Part shown: positions 23,476-46,688 of the stretch, one piece after another
How positions within the stretch are numbered: the first letter of the stretch is position 1
Layout of the letters: the number at the start of each line of letters is the position of its first letter
NCBI GenBank assembly: GCA_018398805.1
Contig: JAGFBZ010001548.1
Span: 1-64,000, forward strand
Length of the DNA stretch: 64,000 nt
Direction: 5' to 3'
Source: Hirundichthys speculiger
Taxonomy: Eukaryota; Chordata; Actinopteri; Beloniformes; Exocoetidae
Notes under the pieces: generated by a model
What the model was told of the DNA's origin: nothing
Database searches by the model: none
What the model saw: only the letters and a program-made list of their open reading frames with translations
Made by a program: the position numbers and the translations under genes

Positions 23476-26400
23476 TCACGCTTGTAGATACTCGGGCTGC
23501 ACCCGCGCCACCTTCCGGAACTCTTTGGCGTGTGTCCGTGGGCACTGCATCTCACACCAACTGATAGGTACCATCTGGGCACCTGCTTACAAGAAAATGT
23601 AGTGCAAATGTGGAAAAAAAAAATTTTCTTTTAAAAATTAGTTATCAATAATGAGACCGTACATTACTGAGAATATTCAGTTCAGTAAAACATAATTAAA
23701 TCCCTAAGGGAAATTAATACATATAAAAATAAACAATATATACAGTAATACAATTTAACAGCCCGGTTAACTCTGATTGTGGGTAAAACTGGGCTTCAAG
23801 CTAAATGGGAACATGGATATGATCCTGTTGATATGGCTGTAGATTAGCACTGTTCAGCATCATAAGCACTCTACTGAAACTGCAACTAAGGCTCATGGGA
23901 ATGCCATCAGAATGCCATTCTGTGTTTTTTTTCCTGAATCATAGTCAAACGCCGGAGATCTGGCACGGTGCCAGAATACTTTAAACCCTGCAGTAGTATC
24001 AGCACTGTCACCACACCACCTGGAGCATCTAAGAACAGAGTGGGTTTGTTAATGGTAGCGATGCTGGTTTGGCTGTGGTAGCTGTTTTATAGGTTTAGTT
24101 CTTGAGTCGATGGGGAGGTGTGAGAGCTGGCATTAGGGGAGTCACTCTGGGACACCAGAGATCACTATTTAGCCTTCTGGAGGTGTCGTGGGACTAACTA
24201 AATAAAACACTGGTGAAAGGAGGTTCCACCCGAAGACCCCAAAGATATGTCAGTTATCACTGATCCAGGCTTAAGTAGTCAAATTAAGCCAGAGTTTTTT
24301 TACTGAGCACAAGTTTCTTGTGTTTATTTTAACTTTAAAAAAAAAAAATCTACATGATGAATTAGCCATTGTCTGCTAGGATTTCAAAATATCAGCATCA
24401 GCCACAGAAAAGCCAATATTAGTTGACTTAACTTTTGACCTGATGATGGTTCAAGAGAAATAATTTATCAGATTCATGACACAAATTACATGCGTTCATG
24501 TTACTACAACAAACCCATCAGTTATCTGGACAGACAGCCCGCCATCTTGAGCCACCTTATGGTCATTCAGGAGACTGTCAACAGATGCAGCCCAGTGCAA
24601 AAATCCTCCTGTGGTTTCAGTGTGTGTGTGACAGAGGTCTGAGATTCACCTGCTTCGCTGTGAGCCACCACTACACCCAGTTCATTCTCAGCTGTTGTCA
24701 GCAGGTAGTTAGACTGAACATCCCCGAGAGAAATCTGGCATCAAAGGTCAAGTTGCAAACAGTTTCCATTTATCCTATGCCTAAATATAATAAGAACAGG
24801 TATTGTGAAAATATTACTGTTAGAAACTAGTAGGGATTTGGTAAGTAAAATGAAAACTGTAGGGCCCTATGAAATCCATTTTATTTTTTCTCAAATTCCG
24901 TTTTAATTTTTTTCATTTTCGGTGTTTTTCGGTTTTTAATTTTTGAGAATTCCGTTTTAAGCATTTTATGTAAATTTAACCCCAAGACAGTATGTAAAGT
25001 AATGAAACATAGACAATTTATGCAATTATAGCAGTAAACTATGTTTTTATATTTTTAAACATATTGTGTCCAACAAAACATTCATTTGACAAACAAAAAA
25101 AAAAAAAATCAAATGTTCTTTTTATGTAATAAATAACTTAGAAAAAAAATAACTCAAATACCAGTAGGTAAAATCCATTTAAAGTGTAAAAAAAAAAAAA
25201 AGAAAAGCAAATTGCAACAGCAACAGTAAACTTTTAGCTGTTTAATTTCTTCTGTTATCACACAGTTTGTCATAACGTACCTGACATTTTTCAGGTATGT
25301 CATGACAAACTGTGTATCTGATAACAGAAAAAACTATATTTACTATAGCTGATGTACTTGAACCTGCACTTGAACCTGCTGTTTACACCGGATTCTGCTG
25401 TTTTACATCCTGGTTTTATCTATTTATTCTCTACACTGCACTCACCACAACCTTTAGGTTTTTTTAGGTCTGTAGCACTACAGTATTGTATTGTAATTTT
25501 TTAAGCTGTAATACGGAAAGCCAAGCAACGACATTTCGTTGACGAAAAACCTCACTGCCGTGTGTTTTTTTGTGCAATGACAATAAAGAAAGTCTAAGTC
25601 TAAGTCTAAGTAGATACTATGGAATCCAAAGCACTGAACTCTGGTTGTGTGTATGAGTGTGTGTTTTTTTTATTTAGGTGTTCCAGCTATTACAGACATC
25701 GCCGTTTAAATCCATAATTGTCAGCCTCTTTGTGTTTAGCTCAGTGAGTGACTCTCGCCTTTTTATGTTTGTGCTTTTCACTCATTAAGTGATCCTCGTG
25801 ATCCTCGGGTCGCGGGGGCTGAAGCTGCTGCTGGGAGTAAACTGCTAGTTCCTTCGCTTCATCGCCGGTTTCTCAGGTGGCCGCTTCAACGTGTTTTTTT
25901 TTTTGTTTGTTTGTTTAGTTTTGTTTTTTTTTGTTAATGACGAAAGTGGGGGCAGAGAAGCTAGAGTATCCCCAGCTTTTAGTGACCCCTCTTGGAACAT
26001 TTTCTCAAAAGGAAAAGTTCCTTTAAGTCTGGGAGAAAAAAAGCAAACTTTTATACAAAATGCCGTTTATTTGTTATTATTGCGCATTTAAAGTTGAATT
26101 CCGCTTTTTAATCTCAAATTTTGCGATTCTGTCCGCGATTCCAGGGGCTCTAAAACCTGTTATATTTGGCAAACAAACACTCCCAGAGATCATAAAAGCA
26201 GGTAACAACGATACCTGCTTTTATGATAGATATACCTGCTTTTTTTGACATGATTTCCATTTGTTGTACCCGAGCCACATCAAGCGTAGGAATTTCAGTC
26301 GAAAAAAAAAGCAGCTGAGGTTATGAACTGAATAGTTTTCATGCTTATTGGAATACTTTATCTACAACTCAAAGTCAGGAGAAGGATACAACTTTTGCCA

Positions 26401-29400
26401 AGACTATGTCACCAGGTCTGAAGCTTTTGTACATTTCCACCTGTAAAAATTAAGACAAGCCTTCAGCATACTTTCTCAATTCAATATGTGTGCATGAAAA
26501 AAACAGAGAAAACTACTGAATGAGGTGAGTGAAGACATGATTTCTAACCCACCTTGTCTTTCTCTGTTGCACGCACATCTTCTTTTCTGTAGGGAAACAG
26601 AGAGAGTGAGCTCATTTTTCCAAAAAGAACAAAACAATCTGCTTCACTCTGCAGTCAGGAAATGGGTTTACCTGATAGTCCCTCTAAATCGGTCCTTCAG
26701 TGGTGTGGAGCCGACGTAAAGGATGTGGACTTTGGCAAACCTGGGGTTGATGCTTGTCACCTATCAATAACAAATACAAATTAGAAATAAAATAAAGTCT
26801 TTAAAAGCAGATCCTAATCAAACAGGTTTATCAGTGTATCCCATTACAGAAAACTATTTGATGGCATCACATACCTTACATGTGACTATAGCTCCTACAT
26901 CTGGTAGTAGTTGTGCTTCTGTTTCTCTCACCACTGAGATCACTGGTAACTACAAAATTACACCAATTCATTAATGCACACACAGATCACACAAAAAAAA
27001 AAAAACCCTTTTATGTCACAAAAGGTCAGTGTTGTGCAAACCTACAGTATGGATGTGTGCGCCCCTGTCTAATATTGCCTGAATGTCAAATACTTAATCT
27101 GAAGAACTGCATTATTACTACGTTCACAAGTAAAGCATTTCTTCTCATGTAGTCTTTAGAAAGACTTTAAAGAAACACAAGATTTTTCTTTCATGTTAAA
27201 ATATCACTTTCAATTTCACTTGAAAAAAAATATGACTACTTTTAGGAAGCACTGTCTAGCTCTCGCAGTCTCTCATCTCTATGACTGGCAAAAACCAGCC
27301 AAAGTAACATTGGACTGTGTATCGCTTTATGACATCATGTCAAACATCAACACTGATGAAACTAGCTCAAAGTGCTACAGTTGGTACTGTAAGAGAGGCA
27401 ACTGAAGAAAAAGAAACGAGACCAAGCAATAGACTAAACAAATCTAAACAAAACAGTGTCTTCAAAGCAACTTAACCTCTACACCTTTAAAGGGATCTGT
27501 GGAGCTAAAAATTCCCCTTGTGCTGCTTTAATTAAACTATGTTCACACTGTCAGCCAAAAAAATGATTTTTTTGTATGCCTGATCATAATCAAATCCTTT
27601 TTACTGACTATTTTTTTATTACTGTCTTTGCTGATGTTCCCTAATCCAGATGGTTACTTACTATGGTAACCTACACATGGAAAGACTGTAAACAAAACAA
27701 CATGGAGGGTGTTGAACTGGCTTTGGTACTGTTGCACATACTAATGTGGAGACATGATGCACATTTTCTACAGGTTACAAGAAAGCACCAGAGATTAAGA
27801 ACATTCATGTGCACTGTTTTGTTTCAGGCAGCTGTCCCTGCTGGTGTGTCAGTACGATGGGGTGGGTGGTCCGGGCAGGTGAGCTGTTAGCTAAATAACA
27901 ATTGAAACTGACTAAGGGAGGAATGCCCATCACTTTTGTCACTCTGGTAGACATGCCTGTAGTCAATGTTTGTGTCACTTTGTGAATTTGAAATCCACTT
28001 TGAGCACCTGGATCGTTACCACTGAGATGCATCTGTGAAAATCCAATTAGAATCACATTTGAAACCACCAATTTGGAAAAACAAATTGGATTTGGTGTGT
28101 TTTTTGTGGTCATCTGTCTGGATATAATTTGCATATGCAAAAAATCTGATTTGATAATAAATGTAGCAACTGTAAAAAATGTGAATTCAAAAACCGTGGG
28201 GTCACTTGCAGCAGTGATCAGGGTTGAATAGACCATAATAACACAGATCTGAACCTGAGATTAGTCTCAAAATGATGCTTGCAAAATCTAACACTTAAAA
28301 ACAGATAAGTGAATTCTTCAGACTCAGCAGAAGGTTTAACAATGGAAATCACTTTCAGTGACACTTTAAACCACACATAAAGTAAATATACCTGTACTTT
28401 TAGTGTCTTACAGACTGTTTGGCTCAGTGAAGAATTTAGAAAATAAAAGTTTTGAATCTCTGCAATGAAAAGTGCACCAACTTTTCTTACATAGTTCGCA
28501 GTGTGAAGATTTCTTTTGGTAGAGTAAGTCTAAAAAAAAGCAAACACTTAATTGTTTATTGCAATTTGAAGTACGCAGTATTGCACTGAGGTGAACTCAC
28601 TTCCTTGGCATAGGTTTAGTCATGCTCACACAACTTGCGCAATAGCTTCACTCTTGCATTTCTAACCTTGCTGTTTCTGCAGCTGTCCCCACCCAATACA
28701 CCTCACCTCCTCTCCCTCGTTTTTCTTCAGCACATAGCCTGCAAGCGAGGAGTATATGTAGCCATGTCGGAGATACACCCCTGTGCCTGGAATACAGTCT
28801 TCTACACTGCACAGCTTATCACCTGAGTCCAAACAGGAAGAGACAAGAATTAATCAAAAGCACTGAACGTGTGATTCTGTGCATGTGTTCAGTGCCTCTA
28901 CATAGATGTTGGTGTCTCGGATATGAAGGGAGACCATTCCTGCAAACATCACAGTAAAATATATTCTGTGGCACAAGCACATAAATCTTTGATGAAAAAA
29001 TATTTGTATGCACCTTTAAGGAATAAAACACGCATTAATTATTTAAGTCAAATAACACTTTCAAAAAAATGTTTATCCCCCCCCCCAAAAAAAAAAAAAA
29101 CAAAAAAACTGTACTTTATATATTTTGTGTAGCATTACTGTTGTCTTCGCCAGACATTTATCATTCAGGACAAAATACTAACTCTTTATGATATTTCAAA
29201 GGCTTGTATTTACAAGCGACGTAAATACTATTATCAGACCACAATAACAGTGAAGAACTTAATTAACTTTTACTACTGGTGTTTGTAAGAAAAAGCTGCG
29301 GGTTTCCTTGGGTGCGTCAAAACTTAAGCGTAAAGGAATGTGCAGCCCTGCCCGGGGCGATGGGCAGGGCTGAGGAGGAAACCTGTCGTGGAAAGCAAAA

Positions 29401-29721
29401 CAACCAAGCAAATGGGATAAAACTCTGTTTTACGGTGGACCCGAGCGCGCAATTTCCCATCTAGCTAACAATTAACTACTGACTACGTGAATACAACATT
29501 AAATGTGCTGCAAGTCAGAACCCACTCCACGCGTGGTAGCGTGTTTACACTGTCAGACTGCACTTTAACTCTTGCTGTTTCACAGCAAAGTGCCATCTAC
29601 ACAGCGACACTAACTCAATTAACTGCCAGGATGATAAAATGCTGTTTAAATCGACTGTAAAATACCCTCGGAGTGATAAGTCAGTGGACTCACCTGGAAC
29701 ACACAACTTCATGGGCGACAT
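23476..29721 (-). CDS. exosc1: Exosome complex component CSL4 (EXOSC1)
   Basis: Eight coding exons in transcript order: 29721-29694, 28822-28707, 26949-26875, 26760-26672, 26586-26553, 26440-26390, 24734-24650 and 23582-23476. Phases agree throughout and give 194 residues, one fewer than human. The product starts MSPMKLCVPGDKLCSVEDC. It has the N-terminal CSL4 barrel (TGVYLRHGYIYSSLAGYV), a central S1 RNA-binding region (VTSINPRFAKVHILYVGSTP, SFRPGDIVLAKV) and ends with a C-terminal segment, WCEMQCPRTHAKEFRKVAR. CSL4 is one of three cap subunits of the RNA exosome, which feeds RNA into the ring in nucleus and cytoplasm. The 51-nt sixth exon ends at a weak donor, GTATCC. Two CCAAT boxes lie upstream. 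Intron 6 holds a hAT-like element and a LINE tail. Confidence 0.97.
25249..25329. repeat. Imperfect long hairpin
   Basis: Arms of about 34-38 nt: left begins TTCTGTTATCACACAGTTTG, right ends CTGTGTATCTGATAACAGAA, with a short central loop around CATTTT. The right arm has a few extra bases. Confidence 0.85.
25340..25620 (+). mobile_element. LINE 3' end with AGTCTA tail
   Basis: The end reads GTGCAATGACAATAAAGAAA and then repeats AGTCTA. This is the common 3' end of 5'-truncated fish L2/CR1-like LINEs. It is nested in the larger hAT-like element. Confidence 0.65.
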
Positions 29722-29739
29722 GTTTCCGAGAAGAGAAGA

Positions 29740-29790
29740 TCGCCAGCACCATTGGCTCTGACGAAGAGTTTAGCTCGATTCTGATTGGCT
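29740..29790 (-). promoter_or_regulatory. exosc1: exosc1 proximal promoter with two CCAAT boxes
   Basis: On the minus strand CCAAT occurs at 29755-29751 and 29788-29784, some 30 and 65 bp upstream of the start codon. The region is GC-richer than its surroundings. Spacing this short implies a very short 5' UTR, or that the boxes sit close to the transcription start. Confidence 0.5.
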
Positions 29791-29910
29791 CGCGGTGCGA
29801 CGAACAGGAAGAGAAAAAAGTACGGGTCCCGTTGAGGTACACGTGAACGGCACATGTGACTTAGCTCATGTGGATTCATGCGTTCAAGTACAGTATTTAC
29901 AGTTGACTAC

Positions 29911-30103
<193 letters not shown>

Positions 30104-30378
30104 CCCCCCTAATTACTTTCAAAAAGAGACAGTTCTAGACTGCAGCAGGCCTGTTTGGCACCTAAAATGTAGAAAGCCACATTGCTGTAATACATGTAGA
30201 CTATTTGACATTGCTCTGCTTAAAAAGGGTTAGGGTTAGACTTTCCCTTAAAAAAAAAAGTTAATCTAGCAACACGACTTCTAAATGTGGCATTGATATA
30301 GTCCTAACTTAGAAAAGAACAGGGAAAAATAACACCAGAGACTAATGAAATGCATTCATCAATTAGTAGTTCACAACA

Positions 30379-30384
30379 TTTATT
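30379..30384 (-). terminator. pgam1: Candidate pgam1 polyadenylation signal
   Basis: AATAAA on the minus strand (TTTATT on the plus strand), about 460 bp past the pgam1 stop codon. It leaves about 650 bp to the exosc1 start. Confidence 0.5.
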
Positions 30385-30844
30385 CTTCTTCTCATAACAC
30401 CATAGCAAACAAGGTTCAGCAGTGCAGGATAAATCAACCTGCCTATTTTCAACAGCCAATGTTACTTTGTTGGTACTGTTCCCACTGAGCTTCAACTACA
30501 AGGATTGTAAATAGGAAGAACTTTTAAGGACAGCTCTGCTTTGATAGTCTACATTTGCTTCTGGATTCTGGTCCCTATTTTACACTTTGCTCAGTGTTTA
30601 AACTGTATTCCATAATTTAACAATGAAATGTATTTTCCAGCAGAGAACAGAGTAAAGACCTATCAAATCAAATTTCAGATTGTGTGTTTGTGTGAAAGCT
30701 GGTTATTATACAAATAAAGTGCACATTGTGTCTGTGAAAGCGAGTTTGTGAAGACACAAAAATAACATGACCTTTGTTTTTAACTTGTTTAAAGAACAGC
30801 ATGTGTGACTGATCTGTATTCTAGCCTTTAGGCATTGGATAAGT

Positions 30845-34188
<3,344 letters not shown>

Positions 34189-34379
34189 CCTCACACTGTC
34201 CTCTGCGCTGTCTTTCCGGTAACTTTGGAGAAACTGAGTTTCACGAAAAAACTGATTATTTCTGGGCCCGGTGAAAGCCCTAAAATGGCTATAAAGAAAC
34301 AGACGCAGGAATTCTGGCTTATGTTAAGTGATGGAGAGCCTGTAGCAATGATACGTTCAAAAGTCTGGCCGTGTTCTCT

Positions 34380-34560
34380 GACAGCTCGAACTGTTCGACT
34401 TCCCTTCTTCCCTTCGTCTCTTCCTGCGGGTTTCCACCAATCAGAGAGCGAGCTCAGGCGCACGAGGAGGGGAGAGGCAGGAGGATGCGCACAGCGGCAC
34501 GTCCGCCCAGCAGTGCATCACGGACTGTCCCTGGTGCATCATGTGGAGTGACAAATTCCG
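34380..34560 (-). promoter_or_regulatory. pgam1: pgam1 upstream region
   Basis: GC-richer sequence with CCAAT at 34437-34441 (plus strand, in CCACCAATCAGAG) about 250 bp upstream of the start codon, and TTCCGGAAG near 34556. These suggest a TATA-less promoter. The exact start of transcription is not visible. Confidence 0.4.
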
Positions 34561-34634
34561 GAAGTCTTTTGGAAGTGGAGTTTTTTCAAGTGAAAATATT
34601 ATTTTCAATTTTACGTGAAGGAATGTTTAATTAG

Positions 34635-34713
34635 GGGCAGCATATTGGCTTAGTGGTTAGAACTGTTGCCTCATTACAAGAAGATTCCTAGTTCAAACCT
34701 CAACAGGGGCTTT
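34635..34713 (+). repeat. Left half of a split teleost dispersed repeat
   Basis: Sequence GGGGCAGCATATTGGCTTAG, TGTTGCCTCATTACAAGAAG and ending near CAACAGGGGCTTTTA. Its continuation is at 36026-36285; a hAT element separates the halves. Confidence 0.75.
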
Positions 34714-36025
34714 TATAGGGTTTCTCAACCAAGGGTGCTCTGAACCTTTAGGGGGGCGCTCAGGCACAAATGAGGGGCACCATGTTTTGAAAACTGTTTT
34801 AACTTCCATGGTTTCCCAGGGTTTCTCATAGTGCAAATCTATTTATGTTTCAATAAAATGTTGTGCTCAGATTTCCTTTAAAAAAAATAAAGCTACTGTC
34901 TGACACCAAAAACCCAAGTTTGCTGCTTCCATGACCTGGTAAAATCTCCTTTTCTCTCTACGTCAAAATCAGACGAACCGAGCGTGATAGGTCACCATAG
35001 TAAAGCCCATAAACACAGAGCAACAGAGAAACCCCTTTCCAACACATTTCACAGGCTTCATTCAACAACCAATGAAAACATACACAATCAAGACTATGTA
35101 ATCACGTTTAATCACAAACTTTTACAGTACATCTGCCGATGTGCTGCTATGTGAGCAGGTGTTCTCCAATGAAGCCATGAAGCCGTCACGATCACAGGAG
35201 CATCTTTCTAAAAAACATCCAGACAAGGCATCTAAAGACTCGGCTTACTGAACAGGGATTCAGTCGAGCTCTCCACATGCAGACAAAATACCGAAACCGT
35301 CTGGACCTCGTGACCTCTGATGCACTCAGGGTGAAGCTCACGGCGATGTATCCAGACATGAAAAAGCAGGCAGCAGCCCACCGGGAGCATGCCTATGTTT
35401 CCACAGCCCTATGTTCCCTCAGCCCTAGTTTTCCCATGCTCAATCAGTGGCTGAGTTACCACTATTAACCTAATGGCTTAACACAGGCACTAACGTTACC
35501 AAACGGCTATGTTATATTACCCCACTAATAATGTCCAGAATGTTACCAAACTTCTACAGTAGTACAAATAGTGTTAGTACTCATAAAATGAGGTGTTAGA
35601 AAGTTTGTTAGTACACCAGAAATTCCAGACATTATTAGTGGGGTAAGGTCATGGTGCAAAAGACCCTAGGTTGAAATTACTCTGAATCATCTCTTGAAAA
35701 GCGACATAAAACTAAAGATGACTTGACTTAGAGTTGCATTTTGAGAAAAATCTTAGAAATGAGGGAACATAGGGCTGTGGGATCATTGGGCTATGGGAAC
35801 ATAGGGATGACCTCAGCCCACCAAGCGCAGGGCTCCCAGTCAAAAATGAAGAACAGCAGTCATTCCCTTTTGTAAATAGTCTTTCTTCTTTTTTTCTCGT
35901 TTCCAGGCCAGGCCTTGTCAGTAGTCTACTCCTAAAATGACCGTTTGAAATGTTTAAGGCGCATTAATTAAGAGCATCATGGTGGCTCAGGGAGACGTTT
36001 GTTCAAAAAAGGTTGAGAACCACTG
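34714..36025. mobile_element. hAT element inserted in the dispersed repeat, with transposase remnants
   Basis: Ends GGGTTTCTCAACC (left) and GGTTGAGAACCACTG (right) are inverted repeats. Inside, on the plus strand, near 35160-35240, is NEAMKPSRSQEHLSKKHPD, and then at 35277 QTKYRNRLDLVTSDALRVKL. These resemble an N-terminal block and the C-terminal block of ZBED/hAT transposases brought together by deletion. A clear 8-bp duplication is not seen. It contains a nested short element. Confidence 0.75.
35392..35805. mobile_element. Nested MITE with CCTATGTTCC ends
   Basis: The left end CCTATGTTTCCACAGCCC and the right end GGGCTATGGGAACATAGG are inverted repeats with internal duplications of the CCTATGTTCC unit. 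Inside is a perfect 19-bp inverted pair (35517-35535 and 35628-35646; TTACCCCACTAATAATGTC and its complement). It interrupts the hAT remnant. Confidence 0.7.
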
Positions 36026-36285
36026 GTGTAGAGTTTGCATGTTCTCCCCGTGCTTGTGTGGGTTCCTCCGGGTGCTCTGGCTTCCTCCCACAGTCCAAAA
36101 ACATGGATGTAAGGTTGATTCGTGGTTCTAAATTGCCCGTAGAAATTATTGTGAGTGTGCATGGTTGTTGGTCTACATGTGGCCCTGCGACCCCTGCCTC
36201 TCACCCAAAGAGAGCTGGGATAGACTCCAGCAGATCCCTGTGACCCTGCAGAGGATTAAGCAGGTTATAGATGTTTGATGGATGA
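36026..36285 (+). repeat. Right half of the split teleost dispersed repeat
   Basis: Sequence TTTGCATGTTCTCCCCGTGC, TCCTCCCACAGTCCAAAAAC, GATAGACTCCAGCAGATCCC, and an end in GATTAAGCAGGTTATAGATG plus GATGGATGAG. Together with 34635-34713 it reads as one continuous repeat. Confidence 0.8.
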
Positions 36286-36515
36286 GTGGACTATTTAATT
36301 TTTTTCCTTTTTTTTTTTTTTTTTAGGAAGGACAGGTTTTCATGGTCTCCTGTCCCTGCCACACCTCCCAAAGTGAGTTTGGGACTTGTGCCCTGCCTGG
36401 ATATCTCTTGTGCCAGCTGAATATCACTGCAGCACTGTCACACATAAACAACAATGAAGACAACAATGAAGCTAGAGCTATAGACCCTTACGAAAGGAAA
36501 ATATATTTACCAATA

Positions 36516-37197
36516 CAGTGATCCCTTTTTTTCGAGGTTAATGGGGACCGGCGCCCCCACGCGACAATCAAAATCCACGAACTGGAGCCGGAGCCCCCCT
36601 AGCCTCAATAATGTGTTTAAAATATGTTTAAAAATCCCAAAAAAGTAGCGAGGCACTGCAGCGAAACAAGACAGAGGCTCAACTGTGGTCTTTCTGTTCC
36701 CTTCACAGTCTCTGGTCTACGAACCGTAGTAGACAAACTGCTGGTATTGTGCTATTTTTGACTCGTAATTAGTGGCTAACATGCTAACAACAACAAAAGA
36801 AACTGTCCTTTTTTCTCTGTATGGAACGAGCACTTTATTTTGGCTCTGCAGGAACTTGTAACATCACACAGGTTGTATTGATCGGCTCCTGTCGGTTAAC
36901 AGAGAATACAAATCTATACACGCTGGGCTGCTGTTTTCTTCTGCCGTCCCACGACACACACACTCCATTACCCATAAGGCCACATTATTACCCATTATTA
37001 CATTATTACCCATAAGGCTACCATAAGGGGCCAGGCTGGCTCACAGCATTTCTTCACTGTGAGAGAATGTGCACAAAATCCTGTGATGTTTTCGCGATTT
37101 ATTAACATTTTTTAAATTATATTATATATTTCTGGAAAAAATCCGAAAATAACTAAAACCATGGAACTTAAACCACGAAGTGGCAAGAGGATCACTG
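36516..37197. mobile_element. Tigger/pogo-like non-autonomous element with TA duplication
   Basis: It starts CAGTGATCCC and ends GAGGATCACTG, flanked by TA on both sides (36514-36515 and 37198-37199). A TA target and CAGTGATCC ends are the mark of pogo/Tigger elements. The interior (GGTTAATGGGGACC, AAAGTAGCGAGG) does not encode a transposase. Confidence 0.8.
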
Positions 37198-37680
37198 TAT
37201 ATTGTTTTGAATATATTGTAATATATTGCAATATATTATTTTCCCAATATACTATATATTGGAAAAACAGGAAATAATATATTGGAGGACACATATATTA
37301 TACAATATATCATATATTGTGTGCAATATATTAGAATATATTGGATTATATTGCAAAACATACAAATAATTGCTACTTTCCAATATATTATGGATGAATA
37401 TATAATATATGTGTTTATATATCCCAAAATATGTTGCAAGTTTATATGTATAAATATTCTCCATAATGTATTGTGATTTATATGGGAAAATGTATTGATA
37501 ATATATGTTAATATATAGTGTCACATATATGTGTTTAATATATGGTAGAATATATGTAAATTTCTATGGAAACATATATATTAAATATATGTACAGATAT
37601 ATGTTAGATATATGGTAAAATATATCAAAAATATATCGAAAATTATATGGAAACAAGGAAATATATGTACAAATATTAGG
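37198..37680. repeat. AT-rich tract of degenerate ATATATTG units
   Basis: The sequence is made of irregularly spaced ATATATTG/ATATATGG words with few other motifs. It is not a clean dinucleotide array, more like a decayed minisatellite. Confidence 0.7.
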
Positions 37681-38160
37681 CGACATTTATTTTATTGCAC
37701 GTTAACGCATGTTGCTCATATGCTTTTGTTTTGAAGTCTGTTGCTGGCTGCTGCAGAACCACAAGACAATTGGCAGGTAAACTTGAAAAGCTAAAAACAG
37801 ACATGGAGAATGGTAAAAATCTGTAAACTTTACAGTTTGGGTAACAACTCAGGTAGCAATATTAACAATTCTGTCTGAAAAAAAATTCTGGACTGCAACA
37901 AAACTTTTGGGTCATTCCTCCATGTTACATCATGTCTGCTCCGATCTGCTCCATGTGTGCACTGTCGTGCTATTCTCTTACAGGTTACTTCAGTGCTGCT
38001 CCATATAGTGGCACAGATGTGTAATGACAACAGAAAGTCCAGTCCTCCATTAACAAAACAAAATCAGTCCTGTGCCTGTTTTTCATTTCGTATTTTTGAT
38101 CAAAGTCTAAAATTGAAATATTGTGTTAGATTAAAAACGAAAAACGTAATAAAATGTCAC

Positions 38161-38267
<107 letters not shown>

Positions 38268-38399
38268 CATCGAAAACTTACCATCTGTCCTCCTACTGGC
38301 AAATTAAAAACTCCTGAGCCCCGGAATATACTCGATAAAAAGGCAAAATTCTTATCAAAAGCCTTTTTGTAGAGTTAATTGATTGGTTTAACTACGCTC

Positions 38400-46688
<8,289 letters not shown>

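Larger units (their letters stand above)
24860..26148. mobile_element. Probable hAT-like element in exosc1 intron 6
   Basis: The left end, TAGGGCCCTATGAAATCC, and the right end, GCGATTCCAGGGGCTCTA, are imperfect inverted repeats. Flanks GAAAACTG and AAAACCTG agree at 6 of 8 positions, so the duplication has decayed or the ends are misjudged. Inner motifs AATTCCGTTTTAA occur near the left end and AATTCCGCTTTTTAAT near the right. It carries a later LINE tail and a hairpin inside. Confidence 0.5.

Noticed and set aside
36013..36243. 76-residue frame on the plus strand
   Set aside because: It lies wholly in a dispersed repeat; the protein has no recognisable domain.
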